Numbered from the stretch's first letter, positions 14,903-23,156 are shown. The stretch is 33,647 nucleotides of DNA from Planctomycetota bacterium (GCA_026693065.1 JAPLNA010000155.1:1-33647); one strand, 5' to 3'. Numbers and translations: made by a program. Notes: generated by a model from the letters alone, not told the origin.

Positions 14903-15352
14903 TCAGAGGTCTTCGTCCAGCGCGTCGGGGGCGCCTTCGATGGCGCGGTATTCCTCGACGGGGGCTTCGGCCGGAGCGGCGCCTTCGGCCGGGGCGTCGA
15001 CGCCCAACTCGCCGCGGGCCGCCGCCCGGGCCGCGGGAGTCTCCGCGGCGATCTCCGCGTCCGTCACCGTCTCACGCCGCAGCACCAGCAGCCGCAGGAT
15101 GCGCTCGTCCAGCTTGCAGTTGTGCTCCAGCTCGACGATGCGTTCCGGGTCGCTCTTGAAGTAGGCCAGCACGTACAGCCCGCGGCGCTGCCCGCGGATA
15201 TCGTACGCCAGGCGGCGTTCGTCCCAGGGCTTCAGGGCGATCGTTTCGGCCTCGACCTTGGAGAGCATCTCCGCCACGGGGGCGCTGGCGGCCTGGATGT
15301 CCGTCACGCCGCCTTCCAGCAGGAACATCGCTTCATACGTTTTCTTATCCAT
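14903..15352 (-). CDS. rpsF: 30S ribosomal protein S6
   Basis: S6 binds the central domain of 16S rRNA as a dimer with S18. The start MDKKTYEAMFLLEGGV and the segment DERRLAYDIRGQRRGLYVLAYFKSDPERI are typical. The core of about 100 residues is followed by an acidic, Ala/Glu-rich C-terminal tail to residue 149, reminiscent of the modified Glu tails of some S6 proteins. It is the first gene of the ribosomal/ssb part of the operon and follows pth after 23 bases. Confidence 0.95.
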   Translation of the reverse strand: MDKKTYEAMFLLEGGVTDIQAASAPVAEMLSKVEAETIALKPWDERRLAYDIRGQRRGLYVLAYFKSDPERIVELEHNCKLDERILRLLVLRRETVTDAEIAAETPAARAAARGELGVDAPAEGAAPAEAPVEEYRAIEGAPDALDEDL

Positions 15353-15375
15353 TGCACCGATTCCATTTCTTCCAC

Positions 15376-15993
15376 TTACGGAGTCTCGGATTCCTCACGA
15401 CGGTTGTATTCGTTCATGGCCGCCTCGATACCCCGCGTCAGCCAGCACTGAACGGCCTGGGCGGCGCGGCGAACGGCCGACTCGATCTCGATTCTGTCAT
15501 CTCCGGCGAACCCGGTCAGGACGAAGTCCACCGGGTCCATCGCCGGCGGCGGGCTTCCGATGCCGATCCGCAGCCGCGGAACCCAGTTCGTGCCGGAGGA
15601 GGCCAGCACGTCCGTCAGGCCCTTGTGCCCGCCGGGCGAACCTTCCGCCCGAAGCCGCACCTGACCCAGAGGCAGGTTCCAGTCGTCCAGCACCACCAGG
15701 AGGTCCTGGCAGGAGGCCTTGTGGAACCGCATCATCTCGGCGACGGCTCGCCCGGACAGGTTCATGTATGTCTGCGGCTGCATCAGCATCACGCGTTGTC
15801 CATCCGGTCGGCGGGCATCCCAGAGGAGGGCTTGGAAGGCCTTCCGGGGCCCGTCGGCCTGCCAGAGCCGCACCAGCTCATCGACCACAAGAAACCCGAC
15901 GTTGTGGCGGGTGTTTTCGTACTTGCGCCCGGGGTTTCCCAGGCCCGCCACGAACTTGGTTCTCTCGGTGCCATTGGCCGGCTCGCTCTGCAT
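15376..15993 (-). CDS. pth: Peptidyl-tRNA hydrolase
   Basis: Pth recycles peptidyl-tRNAs dropped from ribosomes. The 205-residue protein has GLGNPGRKYENTRHNVGF with the catalytic His of NTRHN near residue 31, QPQTYMNLSG, and SPGGHKGLTDVL. The usual DDLDLPxG appears as DDWNLPLG; the first Asp, which activates the catalytic His, is kept. Length is normal. It is followed by rpsF and preceded by rplY with a 69-base gap that can form a modest hairpin. prs-rplY-pth is a widely conserved order. Confidence 0.96.
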   Translation of the reverse strand: MQSEPANGTERTKFVAGLGNPGRKYENTRHNVGFLVVDELVRLWQADGPRKAFQALLWDARRPDGQRVMLMQPQTYMNLSGRAVAEMMRFHKASCQDLLVVLDDWNLPLGQVRLRAEGSPGGHKGLTDVLASSGTNWVPRLRIGIGSPPPAMDPVDFVLTGFAGDDRIEIESAVRRAAQAVQCWLTRGIEAAMNEYNRREESETP

Positions 15994-16062
15994 GCCCCAT
16001 ACGGTCCTGGGGCTTTCGCCCGCGGGCTTGGACGCCCCAGAGGGCTCGAGGCCCTGCTCGGG

Positions 16063-16707
16063 CTATTCCTTCTTGCCGCCCTCGGCTTCTTCTTCGGGCT
16101 CGGGCTTGGCGGTGAGGACTTCCGGCTCGGCGACCTCTTCGCCGGCCGCGGCGGGTGCGGCGACTTCCTCGGCGATCACGACCACCGAGGCCACCACCAT
16201 CTCCGGGTCTTCCAGCAACGGCGCCCCTTCGGGCAACTGCAGGTCACGCATGTGGACGATGTCGCCGACCTTCAGGTCGTTGACGCGAACGCGGATGTCC
16301 TCGGGAATGGCCACCACCACGCACTCTATGCGGGCCTCGGCCACCGTCTGCTGCAGGACGCCGCCTTCGGTCGCCCCGGCCGGCGTGCCCGTCAGCACGA
16401 TCGGCACGGTCACCTTCACTCGCTCGTTCAGGTCCACGCGCGCCAGGTCGGCGTGCAGGATGCTCTGCCCGAACGGATCGTACTGCACGTCCTTGATGAG
16501 CACGTTTTCCTTCTCGCCGCCCATCTCCAGCTCGAGCAGCCGCTCGCCGTGCTCCAGAGCCGCGCCCAGATCGTGGGTGCTCACGCTCACGGCGACCGGG
16601 TCCAGCCCGTGCCCGTAAATGATGCAGGGCGTGGCGCCCTGGCTGCGGAGGGCACGCGTCTTGTGCGTGCCCAGGCCCGCCCGCTTTTCCGCTTTCAATA
16701 CCGCCAT
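16063..16707 (-). CDS. rplY: 50S ribosomal protein L25 (general stress protein Ctc type)
   Basis: L25 binds 5S rRNA. This is the long two-domain TL5/Ctc form of 214 residues. The N-terminal domain contains GLGTHKTRALRSQGATPCIIYGHGLDP, and the C-terminal beta domain includes HADLARVDLNERVKVTVPIV and a double PEDIRVRVNDLKVGD element. The tail is acidic and Glu-rich. GGGAG lies before the start. It is co-directional with prs upstream and pth downstream. Confidence 0.95.
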   Translation of the reverse strand: MAVLKAEKRAGLGTHKTRALRSQGATPCIIYGHGLDPVAVSVSTHDLGAALEHGERLLELEMGGEKENVLIKDVQYDPFGQSILHADLARVDLNERVKVTVPIVLTGTPAGATEGGVLQQTVAEARIECVVVAIPEDIRVRVNDLKVGDIVHMRDLQLPEGAPLLEDPEMVVASVVVIAEEVAAPAAAGEEVAEPEVLTAKPEPEEEAEGGKKE

Positions 16708-16734
16708 CTCGTCGTCTCCCGGCCGGGCGCGCTG

Positions 16735-17700
<966 letters not shown>

Positions 17701-17705
17701 GGCAT

Positions 17706-18449
17706 TCACTTTCCACGCCCCGCCATAATCTCGCTGACGGTGTCCAGTTCTTCGAGGGTATTGATGCTGATGACTTCCTCGGGCGGGACGGCGGCCACCG
17801 CCGCCAGCTTCGCCCCCGCCGAACGAAGCAGCGAGAGGGTGTCCGTCAGGTAATATTCGCCCTTGGCGTTCTGGTTGGTGATCTTGCCGATGACGCTCCG
17901 CAAGGCCCCCGCGTCGTAGCAGTACAGCGAGACGTTCACTTCCTGGATCGCCCGCTGGGCCTCGGTGGCGTCCAGAAACTCCACGATCCCCTGCAGGTTC
18001 CCTTGCGCGTCCCGCACGATCCGCCCGTATTTCTCGGGATCCTTCAGGATGCAGGTGGCCAGGGTGCAGGCGGCCTTCTGGGCCTGGTGGGTCGCCAGCA
18101 GTTGGCCCAGGGTCGCCGCCGTCACCAGCGGGCCGTCCCCGGCCAGGACCATCACCGCCCCTTCCAGCCCCTTCAACTGCTCCCGGCAGACCATCACGGC
18201 GTGCCCCGTCCCCTGCTGGGGCTGCTGGACGACGTACGTCACGTCGGCATCCTGCCCGGCGTAGGTCTGGCGGACCATGTCGGCCTGGTGCCCGATGACG
18301 ACGATCAGCCTGGTGCAGCCGGCCTGGCGGCAGGCGTCCATCACATACGACAGCATGGGACGCCCGCAGACCTTGTGCAGGACCTTCGGCAGGTCGCTCT
18401 TCATCCGCGTGCCTTTACCGGCCGCCAGGATTATGGCTGTAGTACTCAT
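17706..18449 (-). CDS. glmU: UDP-GlcNAc pyrophosphorylase-like protein, GlmU N-terminal domain only
   Basis: The 247-residue protein matches the uridylyltransferase half of GlmU, which makes UDP-N-acetylglucosamine for peptidoglycan and outer-membrane sugars. It has LAAGKGTRMKSDLPKVLHKV, PQQGTGHAV, the metal-site region VLAGDGPL, YGRIVRD, and NVSLYCYDAGAL with GEYYLTD. The left-handed beta-helix acetyltransferase domain of bifunctional GlmU (about 450 residues) is missing; the protein ends where that domain would start. Acetylation of glucosamine 1-phosphate must be done elsewhere, or this enzyme uses a different sugar phosphate. The ATG at 18449 is set by homology. It has no clear Shine-Dalgarno, and a dispersed repeat begins about 12 bases upstream. 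The frame stays open into the repeat but homology does not extend there. Confidence 0.85.
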   Translation of the reverse strand: MSTTAIILAAGKGTRMKSDLPKVLHKVCGRPMLSYVMDACRQAGCTRLIVVIGHQADMVRQTYAGQDADVTYVVQQPQQGTGHAVMVCREQLKGLEGAVMVLAGDGPLVTAATLGQLLATHQAQKAACTLATCILKDPEKYGRIVRDAQGNLQGIVEFLDATEAQRAIQEVNVSLYCYDAGALRSVIGKITNQNAKGEYYLTDTLSLLRSAGAKLAAVAAVPPEEVISINTLEELDTVSEIMAGRGK

Positions 18450-18460
18450 GATCGAGGGGA

Positions 18461-18530
18461 GGAATTCACCGCCGAGAACGCGGAGGACGCAGAGAAAGAC
18501 GCAGAGGAAAGCCGTAAGAAGCCGCAAGAG
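18461..18530 (+). repeat. Dispersed repeat, copy B
   Basis: This G+A-rich unit has core 18467-18494, built from ACGC and AGAG words. The core matches the reverse complement of copy C at 24 of 28 positions and the GT9 copy A at 17 of 19. It lies immediately upstream of the glmU start. Translation gives the spurious peptide FTAENAEDAEK, common in misannotated planctomycete proteins. Confidence 0.75.
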
Positions 18531-18610
18531 GAGTTGACGGAACAAGCAAAGAACTTGACCGCGCCCAGGCCGTTCGCGGCCTTGCCATCGGTCCTTGCCT
18601 TTTCTTGTCT

Positions 18611-18690
18611 GCCTTTTCTCATCTCTGCGCTCTCTGCGTTCTCTGCGGTGCGTTTCTCTTCTTCTCTGGGTGAGTTTCTCTGCTTTTCTT
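18611..18690 (-). repeat. Dispersed repeat, copy C, inverted relative to copy B
   Basis: Core 18623-18650 pairs with copy B across a gap of about 130 bases, so a tRNA-glmU transcript could fold a long imperfect stem. It ends 4 bases from the 3' end of the tRNA gene and may influence 3' processing or read-through. Confidence 0.7.
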
Positions 18691-18693
18691 CAC

Positions 18694-18765
18694 CTACCCG
18701 GCCAGGACTCGAACCTGGAATAGGGGTACCAAAAACCCCTGTGTTGCCAATTACACCACCGGGTA
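18694..18765 (-). tRNA. tRNA-Gln, anticodon UUG
   Basis: This is a 72-base cloverleaf on the minus strand. The acceptor stem is TACCCGG/CCGGGTA, the D stem GTGT/ACAC, the anticodon stem GGGGT/ACCCC with loop TTTTGGT (anticodon TTG), and the T stem CCAGG/CCTGG with loop TTCGAGT. The weak U1-A72 pair and G73 discriminator are glutamine identity features. CCA is not encoded. It is the first gene of the glmU-prs unit; a tRNA-Gln next to prs is also known in some deltaproteobacteria. Confidence 0.96.
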
Positions 18766-18962
18766 GTGTCTGGTACCTGAGGGTTCGTCGGGTACACCGG
18801 CCGACCCGCCCGGCGCTGTGGGCGGTCAGCCTGCATCGGTACGATCAGCGGTTGCAGTGTCGTTCGGAGGCCTGACCGGGCGGCCGCTTATCTCGCCCGT
18901 CCATTCCCCGCCACCATCGCGGGGGCGCCCCGTGCGAACGACTGGCGCCATGAAGCCCGGAA
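18766..18962 (-). other. Long leader between promoter and tRNA-Gln
   Basis: About 190 bases separate the predicted start of transcription from the tRNA. The stretch is G+C-rich and no known RNA family or convincing coding region was recognised. A 61-codon open frame (18826-19011) starts upstream of the promoter and is not supported. Confidence 0.4.
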
Positions 18963-18990
18963 ATTGTACCACCCCCCTGCCGGGTGTCAA
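18963..18990 (-). promoter_or_regulatory. Strong sigma70-type promoter of the tRNA-Gln/glmU unit
   Basis: TTGACA (18985-18990), a 16-base spacer and TACAAT (18963-18968) are read on the minus strand. This is the best consensus match in the window, and it sits in the gap between the doc stop and tRNA-Gln. Confidence 0.75.
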
Positions 18991-19050
18991 CTGATTTTTC
19001 CTGATCCCCAACCCCCCGGAAAGGGATCAAGGCTGGAATGCCCTCGGCTA

Positions 19051-19434
19051 TCAACCGGGCGCCGCCGTCGTTCGCAAGAACTCGGCGACCTTCGTCTTGT
19101 CAGCCTGCCCGGCCGCCACGGCCATTGTCAGCTCGTAAAGGGCGCCCTTGGGCACGTCGATTTCAACCCCATTGAGATCGAGGAAGACCAGGGCGGCCGC
19201 CAACCCGGCCCGCTTGTTGCCGTCGACAAACGGGTGGTTCTTGACAATGTGGAAGAGATAGGCCGCCCCCATCTCGAAGACATCCGTATGCAGGAACTCT
19301 CCGCCAAACGTGGCCTTGGCCTGGGCAGCGGCCGAGTCCAGAAGCCCCAGATCCCGCACGCCGCACTCACCACCGTAGCGATCAATCTGGTCCGCATGAA
19401 GAGTCAGAATGTCATAGGCAGACAGGAATTCCAT
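19051..19434 (-). CDS. doc: Doc/Fic-family toxin (death-on-curing type)
   Basis: Doc proteins are Fic-fold kinases; phage P1 Doc inactivates EF-Tu by phosphorylation. The 127-residue protein has the Fic core motif H67-P-F-V-D-G-N-K-R75, followed by AGLAAALVFLDLNG as in Doc. AYDILTLHADQIDRYGGECGVRDLGLLDSA near the start is typical of Doc. The ATG at 19434 is used; a GTG at 19440 directly after the antitoxin stop is an alternative. It is the second gene of a two-gene toxin-antitoxin operon, with an AbrB-type antitoxin in place of the Phd of the P1 system. Confidence 0.92.
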   Translation of the reverse strand: MEFLSAYDILTLHADQIDRYGGECGVRDLGLLDSAAAQAKATFGGEFLHTDVFEMGAAYLFHIVKNHPFVDGNKRAGLAAALVFLDLNGVEIDVPKGALYELTMAVAAGQADKTKVAEFLRTTAAPG

Positions 19435-19440
19435 GAACAC

Positions 19441-19668
19441 TCACTCGGCCAGCCGTTTCAGATCGGCACCGTGGCGACTATTGATCTTCTTCAGGGAGGC
19501 CATGAGCCGTTTCTGCCGTTGGGAATCACGGACAGGCGAGACCAGCAGCGTATCGCCGTCCGTGGTCAGTTCCAGGGGCGTCTGGGGAGTAGCCCGGAGC
19601 AACTCCAGAATGGCCTTGTCGATCACCAGAGCGTAACTGTTGCCGTGCTTTATCAGGGTCTTGACCAT
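19441..19668 (-). CDS. AbrB/MazE-type antitoxin of the Doc module
   Basis: This 75-residue protein has the swapped-hairpin DNA-binding pattern of AbrB/MazE proteins: MVKTLIKHGNSYALVIDKAI, then LLRATPQTPLELTTDGDTLL. A basic C-terminal helix probably neutralises the toxin. GGAG lies 8 bases before the ATG at 19668. Its stop is 6 bases before the toxin ATG. The promoter at 19696-19724 contains an inverted repeat suited to autorepression. Confidence 0.85.
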   Translation of the reverse strand: MVKTLIKHGNSYALVIDKAILELLRATPQTPLELTTDGDTLLVSPVRDSQRQKRLMASLKKINSRHGADLKRLAE

Positions 19669-19695
19669 GGCGTCACTCCGCGGGGGGTTCAACAC

Positions 19696-19724
19696 AGTAT
19701 ATCCGCCATGTATACGCTCGTCAA
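19696..19724 (-). promoter_or_regulatory. Promoter and likely autorepression site of the toxin-antitoxin operon
   Basis: TTGACG (19719-19724), a 17-base spacer and TATACT (19696-19701) are read on the minus strand. The inverted repeat GTATA-N9-TATAC (19697-19715) spans the spacer and the -10 box, as expected for an operator bound by the antitoxin. Confidence 0.65.
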
Positions 19725-19771
19725 CAGAAGACCGTGCGGAAGAAAGACCGGAAACCTTGAATACGCCAGAC

Positions 19772-20677
19772 CTACGGCAACGACTTCCTGCCTGTAACCT
19801 TCGCGATCAGGGCCGCCTTCGGTTCCGGCGTGTAGTTGTGGAACCGGGGATTCGCGAAGGCCAGCCTGGCGGCCATGACGCGAAGGGCTTCGGGATTGTT
19901 GTCCACGAGCACGGCCGATCGGCCCAGGCGAACGGCGGCCTCGCCGATGGTGCCGCTGCCGGCGAAGAAGTCCAACACCCGGTCGCCGGGGTTGGAGTGG
20001 ACTCGGATAATCCGATTGATGATCGCCAGAGGCTTCTGTGTGGGATACCCTGTCTTCTCCTTCCCGTTGGGGCTGACAATCGTATTCCACCAGGTATCCG
20101 TCGGCGTCTTCCCGCGCGCGGCCTTCTCGGGCCCGACCAGGCCCGGGGCCATGTAGGGAATCCGATCGATGTCCTCGAAGCGGTATGTGTAGTTCTCCGG
20201 ATCCTTCGCATACCAGAGGATGTTGTCGTGCTTGGGCGACCATCGCCGCGTCGCGCGGGCCCCGTAGTCGTAGGCCCAGATGATCTCGTTCATGAAAGAA
20301 TCGCGGCCGAATACCTGGTCCAGCATCACCTTGCAGTAATGAACCTCGCGGTAGTCGATGTGAAAGAAGAACGACCCTGTCGGCTTGAGCAACCGCCGAG
20401 CTTCGTCCACCCGCGGTGCCAGGAATCCCAGGTAATCCGAAAAGACATCTGAGTACGCCTTGGTACCGATCCGAACTGTTCGGTATTTCTTCCCCTTGAA
20501 CCCGACCCGGTCCCCCTCGTCATCCCGCACCGTCTTGATCTGGGTTCGGGCCTGGGTCTTGCCCGTGTTGAAGGGCGGATCGATGTAGATCAGGTCGAAC
20601 GATTCATCCGGGAAGCCCTTCAAGACCTCCAGATTGTCTCCCAGATGAATATCGATAGTGGATTCCACGCCGGCCAT
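19772..20677 (-). CDS. Orphan DNA methyltransferase, beta class (N6-adenine or N4-cytosine)
   Basis: The 301-residue enzyme methylates an exocyclic amino group in DNA using S-adenosylmethionine. The catalytic motif DLIYIDPPFNTGK (D33-P-P-F) comes first, and the SAM-binding motif VLDFFAGSGTIGEAA (near residue 238) comes late, preceded by GYPTQKPLAIINRII. This order defines the beta class (PF01555). DPPF fits both adenine and N4-cytosine enzymes. No restriction enzyme or specificity subunit is adjacent, so it looks like a solitary, possibly epigenetic or defence-remnant methylase. It is co-directional with the toxin-antitoxin operon downstream, which has its own promoter. Confidence 0.92.
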   Translation of the reverse strand: MAGVESTIDIHLGDNLEVLKGFPDESFDLIYIDPPFNTGKTQARTQIKTVRDDEGDRVGFKGKKYRTVRIGTKAYSDVFSDYLGFLAPRVDEARRLLKPTGSFFFHIDYREVHYCKVMLDQVFGRDSFMNEIIWAYDYGARATRRWSPKHDNILWYAKDPENYTYRFEDIDRIPYMAPGLVGPEKAARGKTPTDTWWNTIVSPNGKEKTGYPTQKPLAIINRIIRVHSNPGDRVLDFFAGSGTIGEAAVRLGRSAVLVDNNPEALRVMAARLAFANPRFHNYTPEPKAALIAKVTGRKSLP

Positions 20678-20774
20678 CCTTGTTCTTCCGTCCTTTTGTC
20701 AGCCCATCCGCGGCCAGACCTGCACCCGCGCCACGGTAGCAGTCGTTCCCCGAAAGGACAAGCCGAAAAGCCCC

Positions 20775-21521
20775 TCAACTGTCGTCCCGGACGACCAGGA
20801 GCGTCTCCCCTTCGCCCTTGCGGGTCAGGACGACGTAGCGGAAGAGCTTCAGCGAGCGGGTGCGGGAGGAATTGGCGACGCACAGGAGCACGTCCTCGAT
20901 GCCGTCGTGGTCGAAGTCGGCGAAGGCCAGCACGGTCAGGCGGGTCTGGGCCTGCTCGTCGGAGATGACGATGGTGTCGGCGTCGACGACCTGGACGGCC
21001 GAGCCGGGGAAGGCCTCGCCCCACCGACGATCCTTCCGGGCGTCGGCGGGGTTGCCTTCCTCGCCCGCCAGGCCCAGGGAGGCCGGAAGAGAGGCCACGC
21101 CCTCGCGCGAGAGGGAGAAATCCTGCAGGTAGCTCGTCCGCGCCGGCAAGGCCTTCGCCAGCAGGGCCAGGGGGAGCGTGGCGGCCTTGAAGGTGCTCTC
21201 GAGGAGGTTGTCCGCGGGCGTCTTGAAAACGTACCCCAGCCGCTTGAAGGCCAGGTATTCCTTGCCCGTGGTCACGACGGCCACGACGTCGGGGTTGTCG
21301 GCCTTGACGAGGGTGAGCTTGGCCCCGGCGTCCACGCCGGCGGGCGGGCGGTCCAGCAGGGCGTCGAGGGTCTTGAGCTGCTCGAGGTTCTTGAGGGGCA
21401 CGGCGGCCCGCCAGCGGATCTCCAGCGGGCGGTCCTGATAGAGGGCCATCGACGGACAGCCCCCGGCGGCCAGGCAGGACATCGCCGTCAGCCACAGCAG
21501 GCATTTCGGGCGTGGCGCCAT
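20775..21521 (-). CDS. Predicted lipoprotein with a DxDxDG calcium-binding-type repeat
   Basis: The 248-residue protein has a short basic and hydrophobic signal sequence ending in CLAAGGC, a fair lipobox with lipidated Cys at residue 22. The mature part is not recognised as a whole. Near residue 215 it has LAFADFDHDGIEDVLL, the Asp-rich loop of FG-GAP/VCBS or dockerin-like repeats, which often binds calcium. The end, LFRYVVLTRKGEGETLLVV, is beta-rich. It is the last gene of a three-gene run (23084 to 20775) with a 19-base gap to the previous gene. A periplasmic, membrane-anchored role with its two membrane neighbours is inferred; the function is unknown. Confidence 0.7.
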   Translation of the reverse strand: MAPRPKCLLWLTAMSCLAAGGCPSMALYQDRPLEIRWRAAVPLKNLEQLKTLDALLDRPPAGVDAGAKLTLVKADNPDVVAVVTTGKEYLAFKRLGYVFKTPADNLLESTFKAATLPLALLAKALPARTSYLQDFSLSREGVASLPASLGLAGEEGNPADARKDRRWGEAFPGSAVQVVDADTIVISDEQAQTRLTVLAFADFDHDGIEDVLLCVANSSRTRSLKLFRYVVLTRKGEGETLLVVRDDS

Positions 21522-21540
21522 CCGAAACTCCTTGGCCCGG

Positions 21541-22455
21541 CTAGAACCCCAGGCGGATTCGGGCGAGCCGGTGGTCGGGGGCCAGGGGAACGGGGACCTC
21601 GACGGTTTCCTTGTCTCGCAGCCCGGCCAGGCGAAGCTCGCCGTAGTTGAGGATCGTCCCGTCGGCGTCGAAACACTCGTAGCGGACGTACCCCCGGGCG
21701 AGGGCCTCGAGGGTCAGCCGCCCGGGCAGGTCGAGCTTCCCGTCGCCGCTCGCCGCAGCCAGGTCGGCGTCCTTGAGCGGGAAGTCCTTCGTGCGTTGGA
21801 GGGTCAGCACAAGCACCCGCCCGCCGGAAGACTCCGCGGCCAGGGCCTTCTTCTCCACCGTCAGATACCGGGCGAAGCTGCCCGTGTCCACCTGGACCTT
21901 CTCCACGTTCAGCGGCACGACGGTATCCCGGACGCGGCGGAAGAGCTGGCCGTAGTCGACGAACAGGGCCGAAAGCCCGAACACCCCCAGCGCGACGGCC
22001 AGCCCCGTCAGGCCCATGCGAACCTTCTGCTTCATCGTCAGGGGCGCGGGGGGCGCCTCCGTCCGGGCCGATACCGTCCGCTGGTGCGTCTGCACCGACC
22101 CGTCCGGGGCGACGGCGTAGATCGTCTGCACTTCCTCTCCCGGGCGATATTCCGTGCTCCGCAACGTGGAAAACACATTCCGCCGCTGGGCGACGGGCCG
22201 GATCTTGAGCAGGTCGAACAGCAACGCCGCCACGCGCTGGGCCGGAGCATCCCCAAGGTCCGACGCCCGCACCGGCCTGCTCTCGCCCAGGAGGCTGAAG
22301 GCGTCCCCGCTGACGTCGAGAGAGACGTTCAGCCCGGCGGCGCGGGCGGTGTCGGCCCAGGCCAGCAGCCGGCCGCGAAGCTCCTCCCCCGCCCCGCCCA
22401 GGCCGCCCTCCACAAGCCCGTCGAGGGCGAACGTGCCTTCGACGCGGGCGCTCAC
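21541..22455 (-). CDS. Single-TM membrane protein of unknown function
   Basis: The 304-residue protein starts with GTG overlapping the upstream stop (GTGA), a sign of translational coupling. The N-terminal part (1-140) is soluble and includes a segment with VAALLFDLLKIRPVAQRR and TIYAVAPDGSVQTH. One hydrophobic helix near 148-168 (MGLTGLAVALGVFGLSALFV) follows a basic stretch, so the N-terminus should be cytoplasmic and the C-terminal 130 residues outside. The C-terminal part is beta-rich. No family was recognised. Context is a GYF_2 membrane protein upstream and a lipoprotein downstream. Confidence 0.65.
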   Translation of the reverse strand: MSARVEGTFALDGLVEGGLGGAGEELRGRLLAWADTARAAGLNVSLDVSGDAFSLLGESRPVRASDLGDAPAQRVAALLFDLLKIRPVAQRRNVFSTLRSTEYRPGEEVQTIYAVAPDGSVQTHQRTVSARTEAPPAPLTMKQKVRMGLTGLAVALGVFGLSALFVDYGQLFRRVRDTVVPLNVEKVQVDTGSFARYLTVEKKALAAESSGGRVLVLTLQRTKDFPLKDADLAAASGDGKLDLPGRLTLEALARGYVRYECFDADGTILNYGELRLAGLRDKETVEVPVPLAPDHRLARIRLGF

Positions 22456-23084
22456 GTGGCCACCTGCGAGCCGAACCAGGGAATGCGGGCCAGCGGAACC
22501 CAGTCGGCCAGTCCTTCCGTCCAGACCAGGGTGGTCGCGCGGATTCGGGCGGCGTCGAGGAGGCCCTTGATTTCCACCGCCGTCACGGGCCCCTGCTGGG
22601 CGCCGTTCATTTCATAGTACCACACGCTGGCTGAGGCGCTGACCCTGGGCTTGTCGGCCTGCGCCGGCGGCGGGGCGACGGGGAGCGGCTCGGCGCCCCC
22701 GCCGGACATCGCCGACAGGGCCTGTTCCGCCGAGGGATCCTCCGGCCCGGGCAAGGCCTGCGCGGTCCGCGTTTCAATCCCCAGCACCTGGTCGTGCGTG
22801 TCCAGACGCTGGGCGGCGTACTGGCGGAAGGCTTCGTTCTTGATCCGCTCCTGCCTCAATTGCTCCCGCAGCCGCCGCTGTTCCATCTCGATCCGGTCCT
22901 GGTCGGCCTTCTGCTGCTTCAGGTTCGGCAGGCAGGCAACGATGATCAGCGGAATGATCTCGAAGAGCAGCGACAGGCAGAACCACCCGGCGACGTTCCG
23001 CCCCTTGGAGGAGGCCACCGCGCCGGCGGCCACCGCGATAACCACACGGATCAGCACAATAAAGATGATGAATTCCGGCGCCAT
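22452..23084 (-). CDS. Membrane protein with C-terminal GYF_2 (DUF4339) domain
   Basis: The 210-residue protein has two N-terminal TM helices (about 3-24 and 31-53), a charged coiled coil (about 55-95), a Pro/Ala-rich linker and a GYF_2 domain at about 155-203. That domain shows WYYEMNGAQQGPVTAVEIKG, then a variant of the final motif with EGLADWVPLARIP. GYF_2 domains are thought to bind proline-rich peptides or serve as adaptors on membranes. AGGGAAG precedes the ATG. It is the first gene of the three-gene membrane module. Specific partner unknown. Confidence 0.8.
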   Translation of the reverse strand: MAPEFIIFIVLIRVVIAVAAGAVASSKGRNVAGWFCLSLLFEIIPLIIVACLPNLKQQKADQDRIEMEQRRLREQLRQERIKNEAFRQYAAQRLDTHDQVLGIETRTAQALPGPEDPSAEQALSAMSGGGAEPLPVAPPPAQADKPRVSASASVWYYEMNGAQQGPVTAVEIKGLLDAARIRATTLVWTEGLADWVPLARIPWFGSQVAT

Positions 23085-23156
23085 TTGACTTCCCTATGCG
23101 GCGGATTCCTTTTTCGATCGGTCGGGAATCCGCACGCCAACAGCATACCGCGGCCT

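Noticed and set aside
16008-16039. Hairpin (TGGGGC/GCCCCA with inner GCCCGCGGGC) between rplY and pth
   Set aside because: It is a short, G+C-driven structure with no T-tract inside a co-directional operon. It is too weak to call a terminator.
18450-18545. N-terminal extension of GlmU (LRVLGGEF-type peptide)
   Set aside because: It is the translation of the dispersed intergenic repeat, and GlmU homology starts at MSTTAIILAAGKG.
18826-19011. 61-codon frame in the tRNA-Gln leader
   Set aside because: It has no Shine-Dalgarno, begins upstream of the predicted promoter, and its composition is low-complexity.
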